Source of the DNA: Naematelia aurantialba
Taxonomy: Eukaryota > Basidiomycota > Tremellomycetes > Tremellales > Naemateliaceae
NCBI GenBank assembly: GCA_021527695.1
Contig: JAKFAO010000007.1
Location: 372,001 to 436,000 of the forward strand
DNA length: 64,000 bases
Direction of reading: 5' to 3'
Positions within the stretch are counted from its first letter, which is position 1, and each line of letters starts with the position of its first letter. This document shows, piece by piece, positions 45,635 to 64,000 of the stretch. Under the pieces are notes generated by a model. The model did no database searches. It was not told where the DNA came from and saw only the letters and a list, made by a program, of their open reading frames with translations. The position numbers were made by a program, and so were the translations under genes.

Positions 45635-46791
45635 ATGCGGCAATGGGCCTTTACTGATCGCGATATCGAGTGCTGGAGACGCGAAGTGGATGCAGGGATG
45701 CGGAATTGCGCGAAGGCTATGCGGGTCAAAGGGAAGTATGTACAAATGTCTCGTCTTTGGACGGAGATGATATTGTGCTGCATGGCCATATTCGACGACA
45801 TGGTGGGTATGGTAGGTGCTCCCCGTCAGATCAAGAGCACCACTGGTACGCAGGCACCGTCAACGCAGTAGCGGCAGGGAGTGATCACGTTCACGGGGTG
45901 AAGGGGCCCGGGGGGGGGAGGGGGGAGCGGAGGCTTGCCGGACTACGAAACGCAAGAAGACTATGATGCCTAACAGGTCAGTCAGCAGCTGATTACGCTG
46001 GACCCAAGTCCGGTTACCCTGGACATGACATGTCTGGCTATTGTGTGCGATGGCTGCGCTCAAGATAACAAGTATGGCTGAGAAGGGCATGAAAACTTGA
46101 GTGATTATCAAGCTCTGTGAAGTAAGTGCAGTGCATGCGACTTACAGACCATGAAGAGTGCTTCATACTTCAACCGTGGTGAGCAGTCCGAGTCTTTACA
46201 CTGTCTCTCAGCGTGGAGCGTAACGGTGCCGTGATGCATGTGCCGCTTGCTCCCGAATGCCTTTCGCGTTTGAACACAGCCGCACAGCTGCATAAGAGTC
46301 GGACTGCGTGGGCCGCGCGGAAGGAGAGCCTCATGAGAGCCGCATTGAATGACGGGAGACCCCATCGGACAGTAGAAGAGCAGGACATAAACAGAGACCG
46401 AGAATCATAGAACCTTCCACTCCAGTACCAAGCTCTCCACTCCAGTACCAAGCTCCACTAAACATCATGACATCGCCAGCGAGGCGGGTACCTCGAATGC
46501 AATGCGTATACACCAGCGAGCATGCGACGCGCACGGACTTGTACGGGATTAGGACGCGTCGACCGTGAGAGAGCACTGTGTCTGGGGCCTCCACCTGCAG
46601 ATCCTCCCCAATTCTCCTTCTTTCATCGTTCCCGCTGCATCCTCGAGCCTCACATATATACACAGGACGATATCCTCATCATTATACCCTTAGCAGGCTC
46701 ACTACTACCCTGGGCGGCCCGCTCGACCCTTCGTATCCCCTTCAAAAGCCCTCCGTCAGCCTTCTCTCGCTTCCTGTTCACCTCTTCCACC
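45635..46791. other. Long intergenic region containing the GPD1 promoter
   Basis: No gene is convincing. A poly-G/A tract lies at 45910-45930, and a 21-bp motif containing CCACTCCAGTACCAAGCTC is duplicated in tandem at about 46418-46458. A TATA-like catatatatac lies at 46652-46662, about 130 bp before the GPD1 ATG. CCCCTT (46736-46741) matches the yeast stress-response element (AGGGG) in reverse. Confidence 0.45.
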
Positions 46792-48575
46792 ATGGGCAAG
46801 GAGAAGGTCGCTATCATTGGGTCAGGCAACTGGTGAGCCCCAAAGTCCAAGGACGAACCTAGCATGCCTTGTCTAACTTCGGTGTTATAGGGGATCTGCC
46901 ATCGCTCGTCTGGCCGGTCTGAACGTTGCCAAGCACCCCGACGTGTTTGACCAGCGAGTCCCCATCTGGGTTTTTGAAGAGGATGTAAGGCGTCTTCTCT
47001 CACACCAGTGCTGTCGAACAATGGACCCCTTTGAGTGGACGTTCGAGTGGCATACTGACTTGATGTACAGTTTGAGGGCAAGAAGCTCACCGAGGTCATC
47101 AATACCACTCACGTGAACAAGAAGTATCTGCCCAATGTGCAGCTTCCAGAGAACGTCGTTGCCATCCCGGATATCGTCGAAGCCGTCAAAGGCGCGACGG
47201 CGCTGGTGTTTGTGATGCCTCATCAGTGTAGGTTCTGTGGGCCGGGCTTCAAGTGGTCGGAAGGCTGACAGCTGCCAGTCCTGGGCAAGACGATTGAGCA
47301 GCTCGTGGGGAAGGTAGGCAAGGGTGTAAAGGCAGTCTCCTTGATCAAGGTAAACACAACCCCTGTACCGGCATTCGAGTGCAGTGCGGTCTGGCCCAGA
47401 GCAAGCTGCTGATACTTGCTCTGGCCACTTAGGGCGTCGACGTCAAAGGGTCTGAGATCCACATCTTTGCGGACGTACTAGAGCAGAAGCTGGGAATCTC
47501 GTGCTCGGCCCTGAGTGGTGCAAATATCGCCGATGAAGTCGCTACCGATCGCTTCTCCGAGACCACTGTCGGGTATAGGCGGGAGGAGGAAGGGCAGCTG
47601 TGGCAGAAACTCTTCGGTCTGTCGCTGCTCGTTGCCGTCTTGATTGAAGACAATGCTGACCCTTCACAGCGACTCCAAATTTCCGAGTGCAGCTGATTGA
47701 CGATGTCAGTGGGCAGGCCCACGTGGTCACAGGTCCTGACGGGTGCAGGTTGCAGGCGTGTCCCTTTGCGGGGCGCTGAAGAACATCGTCGCTGTTGCCG
47801 CTGGGTTCGTCGACGGTCTGCATTACGGCAACAACTCGAAAGGTTAGCCCTGTTACGCTTGCTACGGCCCCTTTGTTCTGTTTGGGGGAAGCTGACGCCT
47901 GCAGCGGCCGTCATGCGGATCGGTCTTATCGAGATGAAAAACTTCTGCCAAGAGTTCTTTGAAAACATCAAAGAGGAGACATTCTTGCAAGAGAGCGCCG
48001 GAGTAGCGGATCTCATTACTTCCTGTACGCCTCATCCCTCGTGCGGATTTTCAGACTCGCTCTGACTCGTGGCCTAGGTCTTGGCGGGCGTAATCGAAAG
48101 TGCGCAGAAGCGTTTGTGACTCAGAAAAAGGTATGTCGCCAGGAACGCTCGTCGCCGGCCTTGCTTTCTGACACTCGTCGCCGGCCTTGCTTTCTGACAC
48201 TCGTCGCCGGCCTTGCTTTCTGACACTCGTCGCCGGCCTTGCTTCCTGACACTCGTCGCTGGCCTTGCTTACCGTCGTAGCCCTTTGACGTGCTGGAGAA
48301 GGAGATGCTGAACGGGCAGAGTGAGTGCATGTGCCGGTCGTGCCGTAGGCGCTACGAGCAGGTACTAACGTTGTCTTCTTCCAGAGCTGCAGGGGATTCA
48401 TACGGTCCGCATATTACGATCTGATGGAGCGAACGAGTGCTGACACGAACAGGCCAAGGAAGTGCATACCTTCTTGCAGTCGCGCAATCGTGCTGGCGCA
48501 TACAAGCTTTTCGACAATGTGTACAAGATCTCATGGGAGGGTATGCCGGTCGAGCAGCTCACCGAGGGTCTCTAG
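46792..48575 (+). CDS. GPD1: NAD-dependent glycerol-3-phosphate dehydrogenase
   Basis: Reduces dihydroxyacetone phosphate to glycerol-3-phosphate, feeding glycerol (osmolyte) and phospholipid synthesis in the cytosol. The start [20 protein letters not shown] (46792) gives the NAD-binding GSGNWG. Then come [40 protein letters not shown] and [20 protein letters not shown]. The catalytic segment is [20 protein letters not shown], followed by [32 protein letters not shown] and [19 protein letters not shown]. At least eight short introns were followed. The intron at 48131-48280 holds a minisatellite (see repeat). There is no mitochondrial or peroxisomal targeting extension. Confidence 0.94.
48148..48276 (+). 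repeat. 26-bp minisatellite in a GPD1 intron, five units
   Basis: Units start at 48148, 48174, 48200, 48226 and 48252, each beginning CTCGTCGCCGGCC. The first four end with TTCTGAC or TCCTGAC, a branch-site consensus. The array fills nearly the whole 150-bp intron. Confidence 0.95.
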
Positions 48576-48927
48576 TCACTTGGGTTACATGGGTACATGG
48601 GTACATGGGATACATGGGATACATGGGATGGCAAGCAACGGATTGGAATCATACATGCCGCACACTATAGAGCTGTACATATACCCACATGATGCATCCA
48701 TCACATGGCCTACGTACACGCTGCAACCGTCGAATCGGCACTCGTCCACTGTACAGTCATCTGACGTGTCAACGAATTCACACAACCAACAGCAAGGAAT
48801 CAACCGCAAGGAAACACAGCAAGGAAAGAACAACAAGGAAAGAGCAACAAGGAACCAACAGCCAGGAACCCAGAGCAACCACCGTTGGTGCTGTGCGTCG
48901 CGCGGCACTCGATGTACATGCTGCATG
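48576..48927. other. Convergent 3' region with simple repeats
   Basis: Tandem TACATGGG/ATACATGGG units occupy about 48585-48630 and AACAAGGAA-type repeats about 48785-48875. No gene is seen. Confidence 0.6.
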
Positions 48928-51401
48928 CTACAAGTTTGCCTGCTGGTCCACTTTGACAGTGACCACTGCTCGTCCCCATACCTGCCTGTTTTCCAGCATC
49001 TGCAGACCCTCGGACACGCGTTCTAGTCCGTGCAGCGCCGGCTCAAACGTCACGGGCTTGAACTTTCCCTGCTCTAGCATCTGCAGTAACCCTCGCATGG
49101 CAGTTTCCCCCGCCTGGCGATCTCGGTTCGCTGCCGGCTTTGTCAGCGTCGGCCGCGCCAGTCTTGCCGCATGCGGATGGTTACGGGCATCTCGTACCCG
49201 CTGACTCGCCGCACTCCCAGCGGAGACGTCGGAAAGAAGGAGGGAAGAGAATAGAGGAAGGAATGGGGATCAGAACAAGGAGGAGAGGGAGTATAACAAG
49301 GAGCGGAAGACAAGGCGGGGCAGCGGGATGGATAGTAGGAGAGCCGACACTTGCCCGCTGTTTCGCCCCAAGAGAGGCCGACGACCGAGACCTGCTTGAG
49401 CAGAATCAGATTGGCCGGTACCTGCCCATATCAGACGCGCGCTCGCGGCTCGTGGACGCAGATGGTGACGGTCGCTCACCTTTTCGATCTTCCCCGCGGT
49501 AAAGCCAACGACGACGATCCGGGCGCTCCACGCCACGCACTTGAGACTAGGCACGATGAGACCTTGCCGCTATTCAGCTCGATTCCCTGGCTTCTGACTG
49601 ACACGATGGGCAGGTGGGACCAATGGTGCGGAGGAGAGATGACGTACCAACCGGGTCGTACACTACGTCCACGCCCTTGCCGCCCGTTATACGCATGACC
49701 TCCTTCTGCATCCAGCGTGAGCATGAAGCCGCTAGGATTGAGTATTCGACGGCCCCAGGGCGAAAATAAATGGCATCCAGACTCACCTGCCACCCGTCTT
49801 GACCGTAATCGACAACAGCATCTGCGCCTCCCCGCTCGGCGCAGATCCTCCTCTTGTCTGCGGACGACGCCGTGGCAATGACCTTGCATCCCATCGCTGC
49901 TCCCGTATCAGCAGGAGACGAGGTGTAATGCAGAGTGCATGCGAGGGAGGGGAATATTGTGAGCTGAGGTACCTTTTGCGATTTGGCATGCCGCGATACC
50001 GACGCCGCCAGCGCCTGCATGGACCAGGACCCACTCGCCTGTGCCGTCAGTGGACATCCGTAGCCCTCTCCCCATGGCCGCAGCGAGACCTCATGTGAAC
50101 GGACATGATGGTCGATCCGGCGAGAGAGGACTTGCCAGCTCTGGCGTGCGCTCTCTCTACGATCCCATAATAGCTTGTTCCGTATGTCCTTGACGCTGTC
50201 AGCGGTACGTCCAACTCGCGCTGACTCTCGAGGTTGCGATTACCGGGATCTGAACGGTGGCTCGCGGGTGACAGGCGCCACTCTTGAAAGGCCATGTTGT
50301 GGCGGGATGGCGGGGTGCATAGACTCACAAGGGAATGGCAGACGCCTGCTCGAAGCTGATCCCCCGAGGGACAGGCAACAACGTATGTGGCTGGACGCAG
50401 ACATGCTCTGCAAAGGCTCCTTGTGTGTACCCAAACACCTTGTCTAGTTAAATGTGAAGATCAGCTGGTATCAGAGTTTGGTCGCGTAGCCGGTCGCCTG
50501 CTGAACGGACCGGTGAGGGTTGGAGGTAGGGGGAGGGATGAGGAATGAGGGGGGAGGGGGGAGGGGGGAGGGGAGAGGGATGAAGGGGAAGTGGGGACGA
50601 GGGAGATATCGGACCCACCGCCAGGCTTGTAAGGACATCCTGTTGGGATTGGCGAGTTTGAGCTGATGCGCCCTGCGAATTCTGCGCCGAGCACGAACGG
50701 GAGGGGCGGTTTGGCTGCGGGGTCAGTCGTTGAGCAGGCGGTGGTCTCTAGTGCGAGCTGGAGGGAGGTAGATGGTGGATGGTGGATGGTGGATGGTAGA
50801 TGGTGGATGGTAGATTGTAGATGTAGGATTAGTGGGATGGTAGGATTGGATAGTGTTGATAGTGTTGATAGCGTCGGACATGGGCAGGGGCAGAAGAGAC
50901 AGCGACCTACTTTGGTACAAGCCCTGAGCCTGCAATATACTACACACAGGCATCCGCCAACCATCAGCCCCACTCGACACTTGTCACTCTACACTCGACA
51001 CTCTACACTTGGGAGCGCCAACACCCAAACGTGCGTACTCGAAAAAGTTCAGACCGGCCGCATACACATCCACCACCACCTCGCCGTCCTTCGCTACTGG
51101 CGGAGCCAGGTCGGTCGTCCTGGCACGCAACGGTCAGCTCTTCACTTCTCACTTCTCATAGCTGTACTGCAGGAACGTCGAGGCTGAAAGGACTCGTGCC
51201 GTTACACCTTCCACCTTGTCACGAATCACCTTTGCACGAGTCCACCCCCGACGTCACGACGTTATGGCGTCAAGACGTTACGACGTTGGGAGCAACAGTA
51301 GTCCCCGGGGACGCTAGGAGAAAGATGCGTGTGAGGTAAAGATAGACGCACAGGGCAATCTGTGACGGATGTGCCAGCTGCGTCACCTGGAACGCCTTCA
51401 T
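48928..51401 (-). CDS. NAD(P)H quinone oxidoreductase-like protein (MDR family)
   Basis: A zeta-crystallin-type member of the medium-chain dehydrogenase family. The start MKAFQVTQLAHPSQIAL is at 51401. Small exons follow, including one with LPFVLGAEFAGRISSNSPIP, then the Rossmann part (GAAMGCKVIATASSADKRRI, GGADAVVDYGQDGW) and ITGGKGVDVVYDPVG. Further exons have CVAWSARIVVVGFTAGKIEK and ANLILLKQVSVVGLSWGE. The C-terminus reads LLQMLEQGKFKPVTFEPALH and ends VWGRAVVTVKVDQQANL. Nine or so introns, several with low-complexity tracts, make it long for its roughly 370 residues. No zinc ligands are visible, as expected for this subgroup. Confidence 0.8.
50547..50832 (+). repeat. Low-complexity tracts in quinone-reductase introns
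   Basis: (GGGGGGA)n at about 50549-50580 and (GGTGGAT/GGTAGAT)n at about 50765-50832. Both are intronic on the minus-strand gene. Confidence 0.85.
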
Positions 51402-51621
51402 GCTGCTCTTCGACTTTCTCGACCTCTGAAGCGACTGTCGAGGGCTGAATGAATCAAGACACAACGTCGAGAAGCAGCTTTGAAACAAACGCATTGGCAG
51501 CACTTTCGGTTATTTCCAACAGCCGGTCTGACCGCAGACCGCCGGCTGATACTCCACTCGAGACGAGTATATACAATGCCCCCAGCATATCTTACGATGA
51601 GATACTCGTCCAGCTGCATCA

Positions 51622-54271
51622 CTACAAGGCATACGTCTCTCCGTGGAACCCGACACCGCCACTGCGGACTCTATCAGACACGCTCAGCCCCGCCACCGCG
51701 TTCCTCGCCTCCATGACAATCCCTTCCGGACCACACGCCACGACGGCCAGGCCGCCCGACGCGCTGCCCGACTCTAGTGGATCTATGGTCGGCGGCGGAA
51801 GGGCTTCGCGCACGAGCTGGGCGATTTCAGGCCGATATGGCGAGAGCGTGGTGGATTGGGGAAGGACGGACGGCACAGCAGGTAAGGGTGATGGAGGGTT
51901 CGAGAGGTACAGGTTGTACGTCAGGACAAGCGAGAGCCGCGTCGCGAGGTCGTGGAGACGGCGCAGTGTAGGCGCCAAGGCATCGATAGTGGCTTGAGAG
52001 GTATCAGCTATCAGCGTGGTTCCTTGAGATCACAAAGACGCAGCTGGATCGCGGTAGCCAGACAATCCACTCACAAGTATCGCGAACGACCCAGGCAACA
52101 TCGATTTGGCTTGGACCGGCGCGACCGTTCTCCCTGACTCGCAGGGCCTCCTCGATAGCACCCAGGACAAACGTGATTCCACTCCCACCCGCCACCAGCA
52201 ATACACTCTCATACTCGCCCAGATCGATCTTGAGCCCGCCATACGGTCCATCGACCATCACGACCACCTTCCTGCCCGGATGATCCCAGTTCTTCGCCTT
52301 GCCCTCCTCCTTGAGCTGCAGGAAACTTTCTCGCTCAGCAATATCATCCCCCACCTCCAGCGTCGACACGTCGCTTGCCATGGCGTGGAGCTTGCGTGTC
52401 CAGTCGCCAGACACTTTGGCATACAAGATGATCCCGCGCGGCGAGGCAGAGAATGCCGATGATGGGGCGTTGGTGATGGTGAAGGGATGCGACTCGAAGA
52501 TTCCACTTCCTCTCATAACCCGAAGCAGGACGTGTTGTGTCGGCAACCAGCCGGCGTCGCAGTCCGATATGTGAATCTAATCTCATGAGCCAAAATCAGG
52601 CTGAACCAAGGACGTGACGCGACCTACCATGGTCAGGGTGTCATCTACCGGTACCAGAGTTGCGTCCTTCAGTCGGAACCTGAACATCCGAACGAGGAGG
52701 CTATGCCTATCAGCATTGCTTGTGATACGATTTGATGTTCTCACTCGTAGGCGTAGATGGCAACACATGGGTAGATCCATGGCCGGCTGTACGGCGTATG
52801 GTACGAGACGGCGGCGAAGAAGCCGACGAACAGTGAGACGCTGTGTTCTCGTCAATCACGCATCCTGGCAACCAACTGAAATAAGCAGGGATGGAGGAGC
52901 GACGTACTGTGCGATCCAGAATAACTGGTAACACAGCCGTCGTACTGGTTTCAGACTGGTGATGACCACGCCGCCCATGAGGCCATATGCAAGCATGCCC
53001 CGCTCGGCCTTTTCCGACCACACCTGGTCCCACTGGTCGGTCGAGATGAACTGGTGCAACCACATGCCGCCGTGCACCGAGACGGTGATGAAGAGCGTGC
53101 GCCCGACCCAGCGGTGCAGGAAGTTGTAGTGCTCGTACGACAGCCGCGGGAGAAAGAGGGGAAGAGGGAGTGGCGACTTGAGCGACAGCAGGATGACCAG
53201 CGGGAGTTGAGCCAGAGCGATGAAGCCTACTGCCGTCAGCCGGTGGCCCACGACCGATGATCCCTGTCACTCCAAGTCGTGCCGACGCCACCGCCCAGAG
53301 CGAACGCCGAATGAAGAGCGGGTCGAATTGACGACGTAACTCACCTGGTCTGTTGGAGTTCTGGGTCAACGGCACGGCAACGACGAAACAAGCAACAACC
53401 ACCGCCATATACGCGAGGACCAGCCCGATCTGAGCGACGGAGAGGGAGAAATACGCTCTTCGACAGCAGTCTCCGATCTGGCTCTTCCAGAAGCGCAGGT
53501 TGGGCACCGGCAACGTCCACAACGTCACGCTCTGCACGACAGCCTCTGCTCTCCGCCACGCTCGCTCGAGTCCTCCTTGGCCTCTCTGGCCTGTCTTGGG
53601 TCCTCTCTTCTCCCCCTGACTCTGTGTACTCTGTTTCCTAGACTTGGTATGAGTGGCGGTTTCTCGAATGAGGAGACCAGCGTATAGTCGACCATTGCGA
53701 TACGACCGGTAGACGTATGGGAGCGAGAGGAGTGTCGAGAACGCCAATACCGAGGTCCAGATTATCGTGAACTTGATCTGCCAGCGGGGATCCACATCGT
53801 ACGAGCTGCACGGTCAGCACTGGCCAGTGTGGAGGTCGGGCAGACGGTCAGGTGCTAGGAATATGCTTGGGGGAGAGTGCACGTCTGTGAGTGGATGGCG
53901 AGGATTCAGGAGAGACGTAGACGATACAGTGCATGGTGAAGGAAGGGGACCCAGGGGAAACGGGAACAAGGAGGAAGGGGAGGGGAGTAACAGAATAGAG
54001 TATTCAGGACCAGCGTCCAATACACACTCGTATATCTCGTACTGCTCCGGCACCGTCTCCCAAGGCAACGACATCGTTCAGTGCGTCTCCACCTATCGAT
54101 GCGCAGCTCGGGCCAGCCGACACACGCCTGTCGAATCCAGTCTGCTCGGATCAACACTGTCGAAGACGCTATTGACTCGAAGCTTGCCAACGCTGTAGAC
54201 AGACAGACAGACAGGCCAACGACAAAGCCATCAGCGACGAACGAATACAGAGCAACAATACCGTGAATAGC
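51622..54271 (-). CDS. Ferric reductase transmembrane component (FRE family); 5' exons uncertain
   Basis: Plasma-membrane haem flavoprotein that reduces iron(III) or copper(II) before uptake. The main frame opens with SSYDVDPRWQIKFTIIWTSV (near 53795). Membrane segments include SVAQIGLVLAYMAVVVACFV and GFIALAQLPLVILLSL. Haem-ligand histidines lie in LSYEHYNFLHRWVGRTLF and VSVHGGMWLHQF. The FAD motif is ESHPFTITNAPS and the NAD(P)H part is VVMVDGPYGGLKIDLG, then LLVAGGSGITFVLGAIEEAL and LAVVACGPEGIVMEARN. It ends GGVGFHGETYAL at 51622. The N-terminal exons are unclear; a signal-like MLFTVLLLCIRSSLMALSLA begins near 54271 and RQACVGWPELRID near 54120 may belong. An acidic or Ser-rich insert is absent, and the length is normal for the family. 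Confidence 0.83.
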
Positions 54272-54598
54272 ATCGCTGAAATAGAGTTTACTTAATCGGT
54301 CCCCCGCTATGATAATGGCTCGGCGCATGAGCCATTTGCTCACAGGTCAGTCACCTCCTTTGGACACGTGGGCACGTGGCTATCATCACTGGTTCCAGCA
54401 CAGACAGCTCAAGAAACAAGACATCCATGACTCCATGCGAAATACGTCTACCAGATACAAACACGGTTTTACCCTTGTGCACCGACACCGACACCGACAG
54501 CGTCGTAGCTGGCCACCTGGCCACCTAGCCACCATTCACGACCCGCCCGCACTGATCACCCAGCACCACTCTGAGCTCCCTTGATGCCGACATTGCAT
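54272..54598. other. Intergenic region between FRE and PRP8
   Basis: Short (CACCGA)n at 54479-54500. No gene is seen. Confidence 0.5.
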
Positions 54599-63077
<8,479 letters not shown>

Positions 63078-63353
63078 GATGGGTGTCGAGTGACGGTGGA
63101 AGATGAAGGAGAGCTCGAGATATCGAGAGTTGAGAGATGGTGGCAAGGGAGAAGAGTAAAACGCCGCGGCATTACGAAAAGGTGGCAATGAGGAGATGGC
63201 CGCAGTCGGGGCTCCGCAGTGAGATCCTTTCTTGTAATGTCCTTCCTGTCTAGCACGACCGTCTATCGATTCTCGCAAGCCTGTTTGCTTGTTGAGGCTT
63301 CCCCTCTCTTCGCTGGTCATCCATTCCCCAAAATCTGGTATACCAAGAACAAA
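63078..63353. promoter_or_regulatory. Divergent promoter region of PRP8 and the SurE-like gene
   Basis: About 276 bp between the two start codons. Pyrimidine-rich on the PRP8 sense strand, with no further gene. Confidence 0.5.
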
Positions 63354-64000
63354 ATGTCGATACAGCCACTTCCTATGTACGGCGACAAACCCGTCGTTCT
63401 CCTCACCGTGAGTTTCGCGTGGCGGCGACTAGCTGACTGTAGCAGAACGACGATGGTCCGCCAAGCGCATCTTCACCCAACATCTTTGCCTTTTGCAAGC
63501 TGCTCCAAGAGCGTCTGGGATGGATCGTCAAGGTTGTCATACCAGACTGCCAGAAGTCATGGTCAGCTGCTCTGTATTCACTATACTTCTAGCTGAACAT
63601 CACACAGGGTGGGGAAGGCGTATGCGATTAGCGATATCATTACACTGAGCTACTTTTACCCCCTAGGTCAGTAGCTCCTCCTGTGTCTATCTTCGCATTG
63701 TATCTGCTATGTGCCTTGCGGCTGATACCTCGCCTAGAGCCTGATGGTTTGACGGGAGACATCACCCCTGTCTCACGGCCTCTGAAGGACGGGGAGACCA
63801 TGGAGTGGATTCTACTCGCTGGAGTAGGTATTCGATCTGGGCGCGCTGACGACAGACACCTGCGTCGTGTACGAATATCGCGCTTCACAACTTGTACCCT
63901 GGCCAAATCGACATGGTTATCTCCGGTCCCAATCGTGAGATCCTACCGACGTGGTGAGCTGACAACAGACGGCCGCAACTCGTCCACCGCATTCGCACTG
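63354..64000 (+). CDS. SurE-like phosphatase, PBY1-type N-terminal domain, 3' end outside window
   Basis: SurE proteins are metal-dependent nucleotidases/acid phosphatases. Fungal PBY1 joins this domain to a tubulin-tyrosine-ligase-like domain, which would lie beyond the window if present. Exon 1 is [18 protein letters not shown]. After an intron ending in gtag comes the SurE signature [20 protein letters not shown] (metal-binding NDD). Next come [15 protein letters not shown] and [18 protein letters not shown], then [46 protein letters not shown] with VISGPN, and [10 protein letters not shown] at the edge. The start at 63354 lies in a frame open upstream, but no other ATG there gives a family-like sequence. 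Confidence 0.88.

Noticed and set aside
46108..46451. Minus-strand open frames upstream of GPD1
   Set aside because: Overlapping in two frames, with no family-like or compositionally coherent protein and no splice logic.
48148..48276. CRISPR-like array
   Set aside because: The repeats are contiguous without variable spacers, lie inside a spliced intron of a fungal gene, and have no cas genes nearby.

Overview
The window is nuclear DNA of a basidiomycete fungus, most likely a Tremellomycete (Cryptococcus/Kwoniella/Tremella side). This is inferred from dense genes with many short GT..AG introns with CTGAC/CTAAC branch sites, and from a Prp8 intein at the site known from Cryptococcus. I built gene models by joining exons by eye across splice sites and recognising families, so intron borders in less conserved genes are provisional.

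Layout. 1-9.5 kb: the 3' part of an RRM splicing protein (PPIE-like), ubiquitin E1 (UBA1) divergent from a PI31-type proteasome regulator, an unrecognised acidic protein and one orphan exon. 9.57-17.83 kb: an apparently intact 8,256-bp DNA transposon with 106-bp terminal inverted repeats, a 6-bp target duplication, a DDE integrase-type transposase and two accessory genes; it sits about 100 bp upstream of the ERG24 start codon. 17.9-27 kb: ERG24 (C-14 sterol reductase), ribosomal protein uS3 (RPS3), KEI1 (inositolphosphorylceramide synthase subunit), an AlkB-type dioxygenase and two small membrane proteins. 27-38.7 kb: a two-SANT co-repressor protein (SNT1/NCoR type), two unrecognised proteins, a proline-rich ORF and a WW/FF-domain protein (TCERG1-like). 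38.9-45.6 kb: a secreted polysaccharide lyase family 8 enzyme, a DUF1776 protein and U1-70K. 46.8-54.3 kb: NAD-dependent glycerol-3-phosphate dehydrogenase, a quinone oxidoreductase and a ferric reductase. 54.6-63.1 kb: PRP8 with an in-frame intein. 63.35 kb to the end: the start of a SurE/PBY1-like gene.

Most genes are housekeeping. Three are splicing factors (PPIE-type RRM, U1-70K, Prp8), and the WW/FF protein links transcription and splicing. ERG24 and KEI1 are in membrane lipid synthesis. UBA1 and PI31 both serve the ubiquitin-proteasome pathway and share an intergenic region of about 500 bp. The most interesting items are the transposon (its palindromic TIRs, a 10-bp-phased repeat array and its position at ERG24) and the Prp8 intein, whose homing endonuclease looks inactivated while its splicing residues are intact.
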